DNA of 64,000 bases from Mugil cephalus (lineage: Eukaryota > Chordata > Actinopteri > Mugiliformes > Mugilidae). The position numbers and the translations under genes were made by a program. Of the stretch, positions 1-11,300 are shown in pieces. The stretch covers positions 16,994,974-17,058,973 of the forward strand of contig NC_061786.1 in assembly GCF_022458985.1 (NCBI RefSeq). Direction: 5' to 3'. Every line of letters begins with the position of its first letter. The first letter of the stretch is position 1. A model generated the notes under the pieces. That model was given only the letters and a program-made list of their open reading frames with translations, ran no database searches and had not been told where the DNA came from.

Positions 1-722
1 CAAACAGACCAAGGTGACGTCCTGCCATCCACCCTGTAGACTAGATCAATAGATGTTTAGTAAAAAAAACCCCGTAGTGGATGCACAACAGCGCTTCTAG
101 CATCTGTGTGCAGTGCAGCTCAATAGTGTAGAGATTAACGGAGAATTTAACCAGAAGTCAGTGTGTGCGTTTGTGTGTGTGAACAAATTCATCTTTACCC
201 ACAGCAACAACATTCACAAAGCTCTCAAAAATGTACTCTGTGAAAAGCAAACAACATATTTATGAGGATAATGGGTACTAATTAGGTTGAATGCCAGTTC
301 TGTTGAATGGATACCTGACAATAATCCAAAAGCACAGTAGGTGTGGCAATGAGTCATTTTGCATTTTTGAGTTCTTGTGTGAATGGAATTTCTCGTGGAA
401 TAAGATGAGTTTTTTCTTGTTTTACTAGTACTAGTACTACACTTTCAAGCTGATGTTGATTGATTTTTGTAGTTTGTCTATATGCTCATTACACGGAACA
501 AGGCTCTCAAACCTTTTCACGCACCGATATTCCTGATGTTGGGCAGCTCTTTGAGGGATTATGGATTGCGTGCTGATCCCCAAAAGTAAATAAAAGAACC
601 AGTGGAACTCGGCGGCATTGAATTTCAGCGATGAAACCTCTGTAACATTTTAATCTAGATTACGATTAACGACGACGGATTTGAATTAAAGCCTCCGACA
701 TGTCTGCGTGCATCTGTGCTAG
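1..722 (+). other. tnik: intron of the tnik-like gene (partial)
   Basis: Non-coding sequence upstream of the first recognisable exon. It ends in a CTAG acceptor at 719-722. It is A/T-rich, with a short TG run near 160-180. I see no exon, repeat family or RNA gene in it. The upstream exons of the kinase gene lie outside the window. Confidence 0.8.
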
Positions 723-882
723 ATCCAGAGCCAGGTGACGCCGCATGCCATCGTGGTGCTGCCCAAAACCGATGGAATGGAAATGCTGCTGTGTTACGAG
801 GACGAGGGCGTCTACGTCAACACCTACGGCCGAATCACCAAGGACGTGGTGCTACAATGGGGAGAGATGCCTACCTCTGTTG
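723..882 (+). CDS. tnik: tnik coding exon (third from last)
   Basis: 160 nt with a CTAG acceptor and a GTACGT donor. It begins in phase 0 (ATC CAG AGC CAG) and encodes 53 residues plus the first base of an alanine codon. It carries the core CNH strands with the [13 protein letters not shown] motif. Confidence 0.92.
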
Positions 883-2181
883 GTACGTCCCACTTATGCA
901 TTATTATGCTTATGTGTTGATTAAAATCGATTTTTTTCCAACAACAAAGCTATATAAGAATCAAAATACTATACTACACTTCTTATTATGACTTTAAATG
1001 ACCAAACTTAAAGTTAGAAGGTTTAAATAACAACAGATGTGTATTGGAATACGTATTTCAGTCTCTGTGTGCATATGTGTGTAACTGTACAGATCTTAAG
1101 TAGTATGAAGTCCCAGGCTTTACCTTTTTTAGAAAAAGTAAGAACTGATAGAGATAATCAACAGCAAAAAAAAATAAATAAATGTCAGAAATAAACGAGC
1201 AGGGGAAGCGAGTAATGATCCCAACAAACTTCCTGTATTTCACTGCCCCCGTGTGGTTGGAGGTGGCATTGCATTGGTAGTCTGGATTATGGATTTTCGC
1301 TTAAATAAATACACAATCTCTGTGGATAGGGACCTGTGCCAATGCTGCCGCAACGTCTCTTAAGCTTCAGCTGCAGCGTGCAGTAGTTGACCTTTGTGCT
1401 CTGTGCAATGTTGAAATAAGGATTGCCTAATAGAAATAAAACACTGCAATAAAGTAATAATTAGCGTCTCTCGTGTGGCCTGCGTTTACACAAGCGGGAG
1501 GACTGAATGATGCGTCTGTGGGAGGGCGTGTTTGTATATATTGCCACAAAAGCGTTTGTTTTATTCTCTTTTCCAGCCTATATCCATTCTAATCAGATTA
1601 TGGGTTGGGGAGAGAAAGCCATAGAGATCCGCTCAGTGGAGACAGGTCATCTGGATGGAGTCTTCATGCACAAGAGAGCCCAGAGACTCAAATTCCTGTG
1701 TGAGCGCAACGACAAGGTAATACCCAGTTGGACTGGGAGTCTTACTCTCTATTTGTATTGCTTATCGGCATAATAGAAGAGGCTCTGATCTTTAGTAAAC
1801 TGGTATTCTGTCGCACGTACCACACAGTATAGACTCAAGATGTACCTTATATGCATGCACTTTACCTTTTAAAACGTTCGTTCTAACTGAAAGCTGCAGT
1901 GCAAGAGTTGAGTTTTGAAATCATATGTATATAAACCCACAAGCATGTTCACAAGTTTCCAAAATGGACACAGAAATGCAATAAGTGCGTCATTAAAAAG
2001 AATGTCATTTTCTGTAGTGTAATTGTTATGACTTATTTCTGCAAAAAATGATTGTGTTTTCATTGGTTTTACATGCTTTTTACTTTCTCTTACCCAGGTA
2101 TTCTTTGCATCCGTGCGTTCGGGAGGTAGCAGCCAAGTCTTCTTCATGACACTCAACAGAAACTCTATGATGAACTGGTGA
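723..2181 (+). CDS. tnik: TNIK-like Ste20 kinase, C-terminal citron-homology (CNH) domain, partial
   Basis: Three exons (723-882, 1577-1716, 2098-2181) join in frame to give the last 127 residues of a germinal-centre kinase of the TNIK/MINK1/MAP4K4 group, ending in LNRNSMMNW and TGA. This part is the end of the CNH domain, which in this family mediates protein contacts (for example with Rap2) in JNK and Wnt/actin signalling. The kinase domain and linker lie outside the window. Conserved stretches include [50 protein letters not shown] and [14 protein letters not shown]. Paralogue choice: the IQSQ and EMLLC residues recall TNIK, whereas LPKTDG, AYIHSNQ and [13 protein letters not shown] recall MINK1. 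The neighbours slc2a2, eif5a2 and slc7a14 argue for tnik. Family certain, paralogue by synteny. Confidence 0.9.
883..1576 (+). other. tnik: tnik intron
   Basis: Intron with GTACGT donor and TTTTCCAG acceptor. A/T-rich; no repeat family or RNA gene recognised. Confidence 0.85.
1577..1716 (+). CDS. tnik: tnik coding exon (second from last)
   Basis: 140 nt. The first two bases complete the split alanine codon. It then encodes [17 protein letters not shown] to CERNDK and ends in phase 0 before GTAATA. The codons match the family almost residue for residue. Confidence 0.93.
2098..2181 (+). CDS. tnik: tnik terminal coding exon
   Basis: 84 nt after a TTACCCAG acceptor. It encodes [19 protein letters not shown] and then NRNSMMNW, with stop TGA at 2179-2181. 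This is the exact C-terminus expected for the TNIK/MINK1 branch; MAP4K4 ends differently. Confidence 0.93.
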   Translation, partial: VFFASVRSGGSSQVFFMTLNRNSMMNW

Positions 2182-4805
2182 TGTGTCCCTTCGTCGTCCC
2201 GCTCTTCCTCCGTCTCCCGTCGGACCCGGCCTGGCAAAAACCCACCTCGGCCCACCGCACATGGAACTCACAAACAAAGCCCGACTTGAGGATCGAGAGG
2301 CCACAAAGAGACTATTTTAACACTGGAGAGACTAATATGGTTTAGAGAAAAAATAAAAAAATAAACTATTTTAGAGAAAAACAACTGTGACAAGTTGTAA
2401 ATGAAGATACCTGAAGTTATCTTAGGTTAAGTCGGGTCATGCAGAAGCCATCAACTGACTGGCAGACTGGTGCCACTGGCTTTCCAAATATTCTCTTCTT
2501 CCCTCTTTCTTCTTCTTCTGTCTCTCTTCTCTCAAAACAGAGCAGTGCATCCAGCTGTAGAAATACACTTAACACCTGCCTCTTCACGTCTCCCTTTCGT
2601 CTCCTTTTCGTCTTCCTCGTAGATGAAATCACTCCGACAAACACGCCGTTCCTCATTTCCCGTCGGCCGTGTCTGGGCTCATTCCCAGGGAGGTCGGAGG
2701 AGCGACATATGAATACGGTTTAATCTGAGTTTAAATATACAGGGAGATGACATATCTACTCTGGATGTGGGCGATGAATGCCGACATCCTGATTGATTTT
2801 CTTTCTCCTCTGTCACTCCGCTCCTCCTCCTCCTCCTCCACCTCCTCCACTCCCTCTGTTCACCATCTTTTCGGGTTTCCGAGGAAACTCGATTACGATC
2901 TAGCGTTCGGTCGCATCTCGCTCTGACGGCAATGCGGCGAAGACCCTCTGCTGTCATGTGGGTTTTAACAGTATGCAAAGATGCCTACGTCCCTTTAAAA
3001 TGACCAATCCCATCCCATCCCATCCCCTCCTCCTCTTCCCCCTTCCTCCTGGAATCGCTCCCCACAGATCATCACCATCATCTCTCTTCACTCTTAAAGT
3101 CTTTAAACTCTGAAGGTGCTGCATCAGATATACTGTAATATTAAACGAACAACAACAACAGCGAGCTTCATTCCGCTCACCTCTGTTCTTTTCTGTTTCT
3201 GTGGAACAGTTTGGAGTCGGTCAGTCGCTGAAGTGCGACGAGGTGCACGACACATGTGTGCCTCTGAAATCAGGCGTGCGTGCGTACGTTTTACTCGCTG
3301 AATCAAAGTGGGACGTTAAAACCGACGTCGGCCAAGAGTCGAGTCGTTCAGTCTGTGCGGGCAAAACCTTTACCTTAAAGCAACACTGAGTGTGTTTGCA
3401 TGCGGATTTTCTGGCGGCGTTGGCGTATCAGAACTCATTTAGTGCATTTAAAAACAGGCAATATCAACTGGTTTCTTTCTTCTTCTTCTTCTTTTTTATC
3501 GGTTTCCTTTGGCACAACATTCACGACGGTGGCTGTCGGAGCACAGGTGCGACGATGCATTTACAACAGCTTAACCTGAGTACGACCTCAACGGGATTTG
3601 AGCTACTATCCCAAATACTGTGTGTGCATGTGAAAGCACTCATTGTTTAAAAACTGTGGCTTCATTTTGAATCATAACCCCTCTCCACCCCCCACCCCAC
3701 CCACTCCCCGTCCTTCCCGGTTGGTTCTTCTGACTTTGGCTCCCAGCTGTTTGTAGAGTGCCTAGCATGATGTACGCAAAACTATAAACGGAGGCCAAAA
3801 GATTATTCCTCACATTGTAACTAATGTTTTATTTTATTATTTTTTTTTTTTGCCTAAGCGGCAAAACAGGGGAGTATTGTCAGGGGTGAGGATATGTGTG
3901 TGTTATTATCTAACTTTTAACACGTTGCTGATGTTATTCCTCTGATACAGATGTGCGTTAACAAGTTTAAGGCCTGATTTAGTTTTTGAAAGGAGCAACT
4001 GATGACGACTGATGAAACCTTGCCATTTCCCTCCCGATATTTGTACAGCTCGATATCATCGATGCGGTTGATTCTTTATAACACTACTGAAGGTGGATTG
4101 GTTTCCGCTGCCGCGCCGGAGAGCGACGCAACTGAGCAATCGGCCGGCACGCCTGGTATTTATTGGTGTCCTCTCACCACCTCTCCCTGGTCCATATGGG
4201 TTAACTTCACTCTTATATAATGCAGTTCTATAAGTACATCAGCCTGTGGTCGTCAACCTTAAGGCGGCAGAAAAAAACAACAATGTAGTTATCTTTTGAA
4301 TCAGGTTTATTCTGTTTCCGTTGTGTTTTTCTTTCTTTTTTTTTTCTTTTTTTCCACATCATGCAGTAGCTGTTCCCGTGCAGCTCTTGAGTTACGTTCA
4401 CTGATCTCTGTTAGTTGGGAGCAGGCTTTTAGCAATAAAAAAAAAAAAAAAAAATACAAATAAAAAAAAAAACAGACGAGCTGAATAAAACAAACGAACA
4501 CTGTCTTCCCTGTGCATGAGTGGATGAGTGCGTGCGTGTGATTAATTATCAGGTGTGAGTGGGGCATTATTATTGTGTTTGTCCATCATGGATTTCACTC
4601 TTCCCTTTGGAGAATGCTGACGGTAGTTACACTGATGTCTCTCCTTTCAAAGATGAAACCACTGTATTCTTTACTCAGTTTAATTCTTTGTTTTCTTTTT
4701 TTTCTTTTTTTTTGAAAGAGCATTACTAATGTCCTGTTTTGGGATTTATTTGTTTTGTAAAAGAGATGCTGTAAGGAAGAAATAAATGAAACTAGCATTA
4801 CACTT
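2182..4805 (+). other. tnik: tnik 3' UTR (inferred)
   Basis: No gene is recognised between the tnik stop and slc2a2. The stretch has C/T-rich tracts (2500-2640, 2815-2850, 3480-3500) and A/T runs. Possible poly(A) signals occur at 2352 and at 4781. The latter is followed by a GT-rich stretch (4810-4840), as expected for a cleavage site, so the UTR probably runs about 2.6 kb. A long 3' UTR is usual for this gene, but the end point here is inference. Confidence 0.5.
4781..4786 (+). terminator. poly(A) signal, probable tnik 3' end
   Basis: AATAAA followed within 25-55 nt by a T/GT-rich element (TGTGTGAGTGTTTGTGG). Last strong signal before slc2a2. Confidence 0.45.
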
Positions 4806-5334
4806 TTGGATCTGTGTGAGTGTTTGTGGACTATGTTTGTGAGACAGTTTGTTTTTTTTTTGTTTTTTTGTTAGATTTTTTTTTTTTCTTTGCAAATCTC
4901 CACATTGGAATGAGCTTTGACCCTCAGACTTTGTCCAGGCTCAAGTATATCATTAACCACACGTCGGTGTGTGAGAGAAGGGGAGATATGAAGAGAGTGC
5001 TGCTATTACAGTAAAAAAACAACCAGCAGCATCACTCTCTGTACTCTATTAGCGTGAAATACCACACACAAGATTCTTTAATCAGTGCTTTCCAAAGTAG
5101 ATCATTCACAGTCTTAATTTGGCATTGTAATCATTTCTGTAACACTGTGTCTTTGTACGAACACTGTCCACTAAAATCCAAGTCTATCAGAGCTGTGTGC
5201 ACATGTGTGTGTCTGCGCGCGTGCATGTGTGTGTATCTGTGTGTGTTCGTCGATTAGTGAGTGGACACAGCGTGATCAGACATCTAGCTCTCATTGATCA
5301 TTACCAAACTCGTGGCTCACACTCTGCAGCAATC
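4806..5334 (+). promoter_or_regulatory. slc2a2: slc2a2 upstream region and 5' UTR
   Basis: The gap between the probable tnik 3' end and the slc2a2 start codon must contain the slc2a2 promoter if the ATG exon is the first exon. It is not CpG-rich, and there is no clear TATA box. It holds an HNF1-like site at 4945-4957 and a TG/CG microsatellite around 5195-5245. The transcription start cannot be placed by eye. Confidence 0.4.
4945..4957 (+). promoter_or_regulatory. HNF1-like site upstream of slc2a2
   Basis: GTATATCATTAAC matches the HNF1 palindrome GTTAATNATTAAC at all but two positions and keeps the intact ATTAAC half-site. It lies about 390 bp upstream of the slc2a2 ATG. HNF1-alpha regulation of GLUT2 in liver and beta-cells is established in mammals. 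Function here is inferred. Confidence 0.4.
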
Positions 5335-5349
5335 ATGGAGACGGGAAAG
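5335..5349 (+). CDS. slc2a2: slc2a2 exon 1 (coding part)
   Basis: Encodes METGK, then GTAGGA donor. The first exon of GLUT2 is similarly tiny in other vertebrates. The ATG was chosen because it splices in frame to the TM1 exon. Confidence 0.8.
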
Positions 5350-8300
5350 GTAGGAGACACCTTCTATTCACTTATTTCATAAACGGTTACATATTCCACC
5401 ACCCTGTGCGGGAAAACAATTGCAAACTGGAATGTTTTCCTTAGTTGCCAAAGTGCTAGAAAAGGAAGAAATTCACAGTGCCGGTGAAATCTTCCACTTG
5501 GAACTAATCTTTCTGACACAATGGATGTATGTATTGAGGTAGTCCTATTTAACTGTTGCTGTGATTCCTTTAAATGCCAAAAAAGATGCACAAAGCGTCA
5601 ATGCACCCTTCAAAAGTCAAATCAAAGTCGTTTTTTTCTCTGAATTTCCACATGCGCCTTTTTTTTTTTCCCCGAGCTCGTGTGCATGTACGCACGTGTG
5701 TTTCGTGTGCGTCTTTGTAAAATTTATTACCTTTGACTCCTGCAGCAGCTAACGGGTACGCTGGCCGTGGCTGTATTCACAGCAGCTCTCGGGTCCCTAC
5801 AGTATGGATACAGTCTTGGAGTCATTAATGCGCCACAGAAGGTAGGCTCACCATTGTTTCTGCACATTTATATTCACATGCATATCAGCCACTCGTATTA
5901 ACTTTAATAAAAAAAATAAATAAATAAATGCATCTGTTCACTCCTTTCTGCAGCACTGAATCAGACTGACCTTTTCACACTGTCTTAACAAAAACAAGTG
6001 TCCCACAAGTTGAGGGAGAGGACTGTTTGTCCCTGTCCTCTTTGCCTATTAATGGCACCCTAACCAGCTATTGCCTGTCAGAGGTTCAAATCTCAAGGTG
6101 CGAATGGAGTTCAAAGTTCTTGGAGACTGAAGTTAAGACTTGTAAATTGATGGCAGATTATATCTCAGGCTACATGCTCTGTTTAAAGGTGTTTTTTTCC
6201 AATCTGACATAGATGGCTTCCTTTACTCCTCTTGTAAACCATCTGTCTTCTCTGGCTAAGATTTGGACATCTGTTATCTTCAAAAAAGTGTCCTTTGTCC
6301 TCCAGATGTAGGTGCGCCGCTGAGTTGTTCCCTGATGAGCTGGCTCTCCGGTGTTGGTACATGCGTTTGTGGATGGGTTGTTTGGTTTCCCCAATGCATA
6401 AGTCTGTACATTCCCCCTTGCACTGAACAGCATACACTACATTGCTTTGCTTCTACCTGGGTCTTTTGTCTTTGCAGTGGACCAGCTTTTGCCTAAGTGT
6501 ATTACCGGGTTTGAAAACAACTGGAATACAGTGTTTTCTCAGTGTTTCTTTAATGTGTTTTTCCTCCCTTTTCCTAGTTTGCCTAGTGAGTTTGCCTAGT
6601 GACGGGTAGCCGTTAATGGAAATGAATCGCACCAGTTACTGGCCAAGCAAGTTTCTGATGGGTTACACCCACAGAGTTCCCTAATTAAACCTCAAATTTT
6701 CCACCAGTCCCGTACAACCGAAGAAGCTACTCGGACGAGTGGCGAAACATCTTCTCAATACTCAACAAGTCTAGTTGCTTTTTGGATATACCATGACCTG
6801 GATGACTGAGAACCTTCATAGACAAGTGTCCACTGAACTTTTTTCATGATATGTTTCAAACCCAGAATGTTGTCTGACGTTCTGCACTCTGTAGCACTTA
6901 AGACAAGACAGACTGTATGACATTTCCGCAAGATGTCTGTAAAATTCCCTGTACACATTTTCTCTTTATACGTCTTTATATTTCCCAAGACACTGGAACA
7001 AAATATGCTACTTAACTTTTTCAGGCATCCACTATGGAATATATACCCGAGATTGCTGTTATGCAGGTCTTTGTTTTTAAGCTGTATTGCTTCAGAATCC
7101 TTACCATACCTTGATGTTTCCCGTCACCTGAATCACCTGCTAGCTTATAGCTTATATGTCAAGATTTTCCATCTTTTCAGTTGTTTTGTGCTTTTGTGTC
7201 TGATATGTTGTGATAGAACTGTCAGTGGGAGTGCTAGGTCAGTGGCAAAGTCCAAATATACCATCTGCCAAACAATACAAGGACGATGCTACTATGTCTG
7301 ACATACAGTACAGGGCAAGGAGCAATTCTTTTATGCAATGAATGTCACCACTACACACAGCTGTAAATGAGATTTCTCTGCGGGATAGATCCATGAATGT
7401 AGTGAGATCTGTCTCTGTGGCTGTGTTGCAGGTCATTGAAAAGCACTACGGTCGATCCCTGGGGGTGTGGTCAGAGAGGGATGATGCCCTGTCAGAAAAC
7501 ACCACAGAGGAGCACATGGAGGCAGGACAGCACCCTTCCGTGATCATGTACTGGTCACTGTCTGTGTCGATCTTCTCCATCGGCGGCATGTTGTCCTCCT
7601 TCCTGGTCGGATTTGTGGCAGACCTTAGAGGAAGGTCAGGAAGGAGAGATAAAATGATAATGTTAATGATAACACTTTAAGAGGAATGGAAGTTTGATGG
7701 AAGGCAAAATTATTCCAAAGATACTCATGGTTCTGTTCATAATCAATCTTTTTTTTTTTTCTCCCTGTCACACTCTTTTCTGTCTCTTTCTGCAGAGTGA
7801 AGGGCATGTTAATGGTCAATGTTCTGGCTGTAATTGCTGGACTGCTGATGGGCTTTTGCAGGCTATGGAAGCCTCACATCATGGTCATCGCAGGCCGTGC
7901 TGTCATGGGTTTTTACTGTGGTACATTAACTCACATGTTACAGCCCTCAGTTAATACTTACAAGATTTAGTTGGAAATAGGATATTTGTTCTAAATTGTA
8001 CTTGGACAGAAGAAAGAACGAAGACACTACCTTTCTATTGAGGTCTTACCCCAAATGTTTGTTTAGGTCAGTTAACTTGTGATGTTTGACAGGGTTGACA
8101 TCTGGGCTCGTGCCTATGTACATTGGAGAGATTGCACCCAAGGCCTACAGAGGGGCTCTGGGGACGTTACACCAGCTGGCTATTGTCATCGGCATCCTTC
8201 TTAGCCAGGTGAGTTACGTTTACTCCTCCGCACGTATAGCATCATTTTTGCTTGACAGCACACTGTGCACTTAACCTAAAGTGTAATTGTGTGGATGTAG

Positions 8301-11300
8301 GTAATAGGCTTGGACTTTGTGCTTGGCAATGATAAAATGTGGCCGCTGCTGCTGGGTCTGTCCGGAGCCCCGGCGGTGTTACAGACTCTCATGCTGCCTC
8401 TATGCCCTGAGAGCCCACGGTACCTTTACATATTACTGGGCCAGGATCAAGAGGCTAGAAAAAGTAAGAATTACACACAGAACCTCTCTACTCTATCATT
8501 TTGTTCTCTCTAGCGGTTACTCGGAAATGTGCGTTGTTGCCTTGTTGCACAGGGTTAGATGAGAAAATCAATACCGCTCCCATGTCTAACTGCTAACAAT
8601 GTGCTTAGCACAAATGCACAGGAGCAAAAGGAAACAGATCTGCCCAAATATAACTAAACACACAGTCAGCATCTCTAAAGTAGGATGTAATATATTCTTA
8701 AAGATAAAGTATATGTTTTAACAGATGGGGAATAGTCACGTGCTCCCCTACCAGAGTCTAAAGAAGAAGTATGAAACACACCAATCAACCACAACATTAT
8801 GACCACTGACAGAAGAAGTAAACAAGTGACTATCTTGTGTCAATTCAATGTTCTGCTGGGTAAACTTTGGACCTGGCATTCATGTGGATGTTATTTAGGA
8901 ACTGATCAAGTATCTGTGGAATGCGCTGGTACAAGCTTGATCCACAGAGGCCCCTCCCCTTAATCCATAGGACCCAAAGGCCCCCCACTAACAACATTCT
9001 GTAGCCAGACACCACAGGACACCCTCAGGAGACCCATGTCCATTCTCTGATGAATTACAGAGCAACCCACACAATATTAGGAAGGTGGTCATAATTATAT
9101 GCCTGTGTATAATGGTTTAATATATAAACCGTTGAGCTATTAAAAGGGGTGCGATAAAATAAGTTAATACTTCCTCCCACTCCCTTTCGGACATGTAGAA
9201 GACGTTAAGGTCATGACTGTTACTTTATTGTTCATTTATCTATTTTCTCATCTACTGTTGTTTATGTTTCTATATAATTTTTATTTTTTTTTTCTTTGTA
9301 TTTTTATGTTCTAACTAACTAACTAAAGTGGTAATACATTAGCTTTCGATTTCATGAAATAATGCCCCCCAACGTGGCGGCAAATAAGCTGTTTCCCCAA
9401 AATGCACAACCATCTTTTCCCGGAGCAGGGTGAGAGTTTCTTTGGGCAGAAAGGGAATATAGGGTTTGTAATTATATTCCACAAGCTCAGAAAGTTGAGT
9501 CCGCTTTTAAAACCATTCGTCACAAACTTTTGTGCTTACTCCTCTGTATATGTTTTCAGGGATATAGTATGGGAGATAATGTAATTCCTCTGAAGGGACA
9601 AATTTAATGGTTTCTTTTGTATTGCATGCTTTAATTGCTGTGCTGGTTTATGGGGTCGCAGTGTTTCCAGAAGATTGGTGTTGTGTTCCCTGAAGTCTGT
9701 TTTAACCAAGTGGTTACATCATGAGTGTGGGTTGGCAGTACCGTTTATGACCTATTAGAAGCCAATCATTTTCCTGATGGATGCCGGTGATTACTCTTTG
9801 ATGGCTCCCTTTACTTTATGGAAGTTTTTAAGGATTACAACACTTATTCTCCCGCCGCAAATGAGTCATCGACACTGATCTTTGCTCTCATCTGCCTTCG
9901 TTCCCTGTTTCATTGCAGGCCTGTATCGCCTAAAGGGGCCGCATGATCCAGCTGTTGAACTGGAAGAGATGAGGAGAGAGAAAGAGGAGGCAGACAAGGA
10001 ACCCAGGGTCTCCATCCTTTCCTTGGTAGGTGCCTGTGCAGGAAGGGGGTCATTTGCGATATTTTGTCCCCGTTACACACATTCACCCTCAGTGCCTCTA
10101 TGCAGTCCAATCCAGAGCAGTTCAGTTTGTCAGGTGCATTTAACATCCATCAACCCGTCTGCTTGACAATCTAATTTTAGATTTTAATTCAGCAATAAAA
10201 AAAAGGACTTTGTGGTAAAGAGTGAAACAGGCGTCGAGAACGTATTTGCCTCCAGTGACATAATTCACAGTTGGAAATATAGTACGCAACATGGTGTGTG
10301 ACAGAATTATTCACAAAACTTTCAAAATTGCAACAATTTGCTGCCCTAGTTTTAAAATAAGTTACTCTTCAGGAACATTGCACCTATAAATTCCTTAAGT
10401 ACGGAATTCTTCGTCAACCTGTGTGGACAAGTGTCTAATCAGCAACTAAAGTACAGGGATAATCCCGTGTAATGACTTGTGTAATGTTAAATCATTACTT
10501 AAATAAGTTACATAGTAACTTCTGATGCTCATTGAGTTAATATTTCATATGATTCTGAACAATGCAGAAGGACAATGGGTCAAGCAATTCTTCAAACATC
10601 TGCTAATGAACTGAATTGCGTTCTCTCCCAGATGTGCTCGACTGTGTACAGACAGCAACTGTTTGTGGCCCTCATGATGCACCTCTCCCAACAGTTGTCG
10701 GGCGTCAACGCGGTAGGCTGTCAAAATCACTTGCACCCTTCTTCTTTTAATGTCATGATAACAAGAAGTCCAAATGGCATTCAACAGTGGCTGGGTCAAA
10801 AATATCAAAATCTCGTCCAGCTACATTTCCTCTCTTTTTCACACATATTACACTATTTAACAGATAAAATTTGACCTTAAACTTTTTTTTTTCTTCTCAA
10901 AGATCTTTTATTATTCTACGGATATCTTCCAACGAGCTCGTGTCGCCCAGCCAGTTTACGCCACTATCGGAGTCGGAGTCATCAACATGATATTCACCCT
11001 GTTGTCTGTGAGTAGCTGCGCAGATGCAGGACAACGGCGCGTGCATTACGCATGCACACACACACACACACACACACGTACATATGAACTTAAGAACACA
11101 TAAGTGCAGTAGCATTGTCTTGTTTCTTCTGTGCATGTCAAGTCACATAAATATAAACTTACAGATGACAAGTGAAACTGTACGTTCCAGGTTGCGCTGG
11201 TGGACAGGGCTGGCAGGCGCACTCTGATGCTGGCTGGTCTGGCAGGGATGTCCTGCTGCGCCATCGCCATGACAGTGGGCCTCAAATTCCAGGTTCGTTC

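Larger units (their letters stand above)
5842..7431 (+). other. slc2a2: slc2a2 intron 2
   Basis: 1.6 kb intron. It hosts the Penelope-like relic (about 6170-6570, antisense) and its probable terminal repeat (about 6690-6830). The rest is unremarkable A/T-rich sequence. Confidence 0.85.

Noticed and set aside
6332..6339. CTGATGAG word resembling a hammerhead box
   Set aside because: No GAAA box or pairing stems around it. It lies within the antisense GIY-YIG coding relic.
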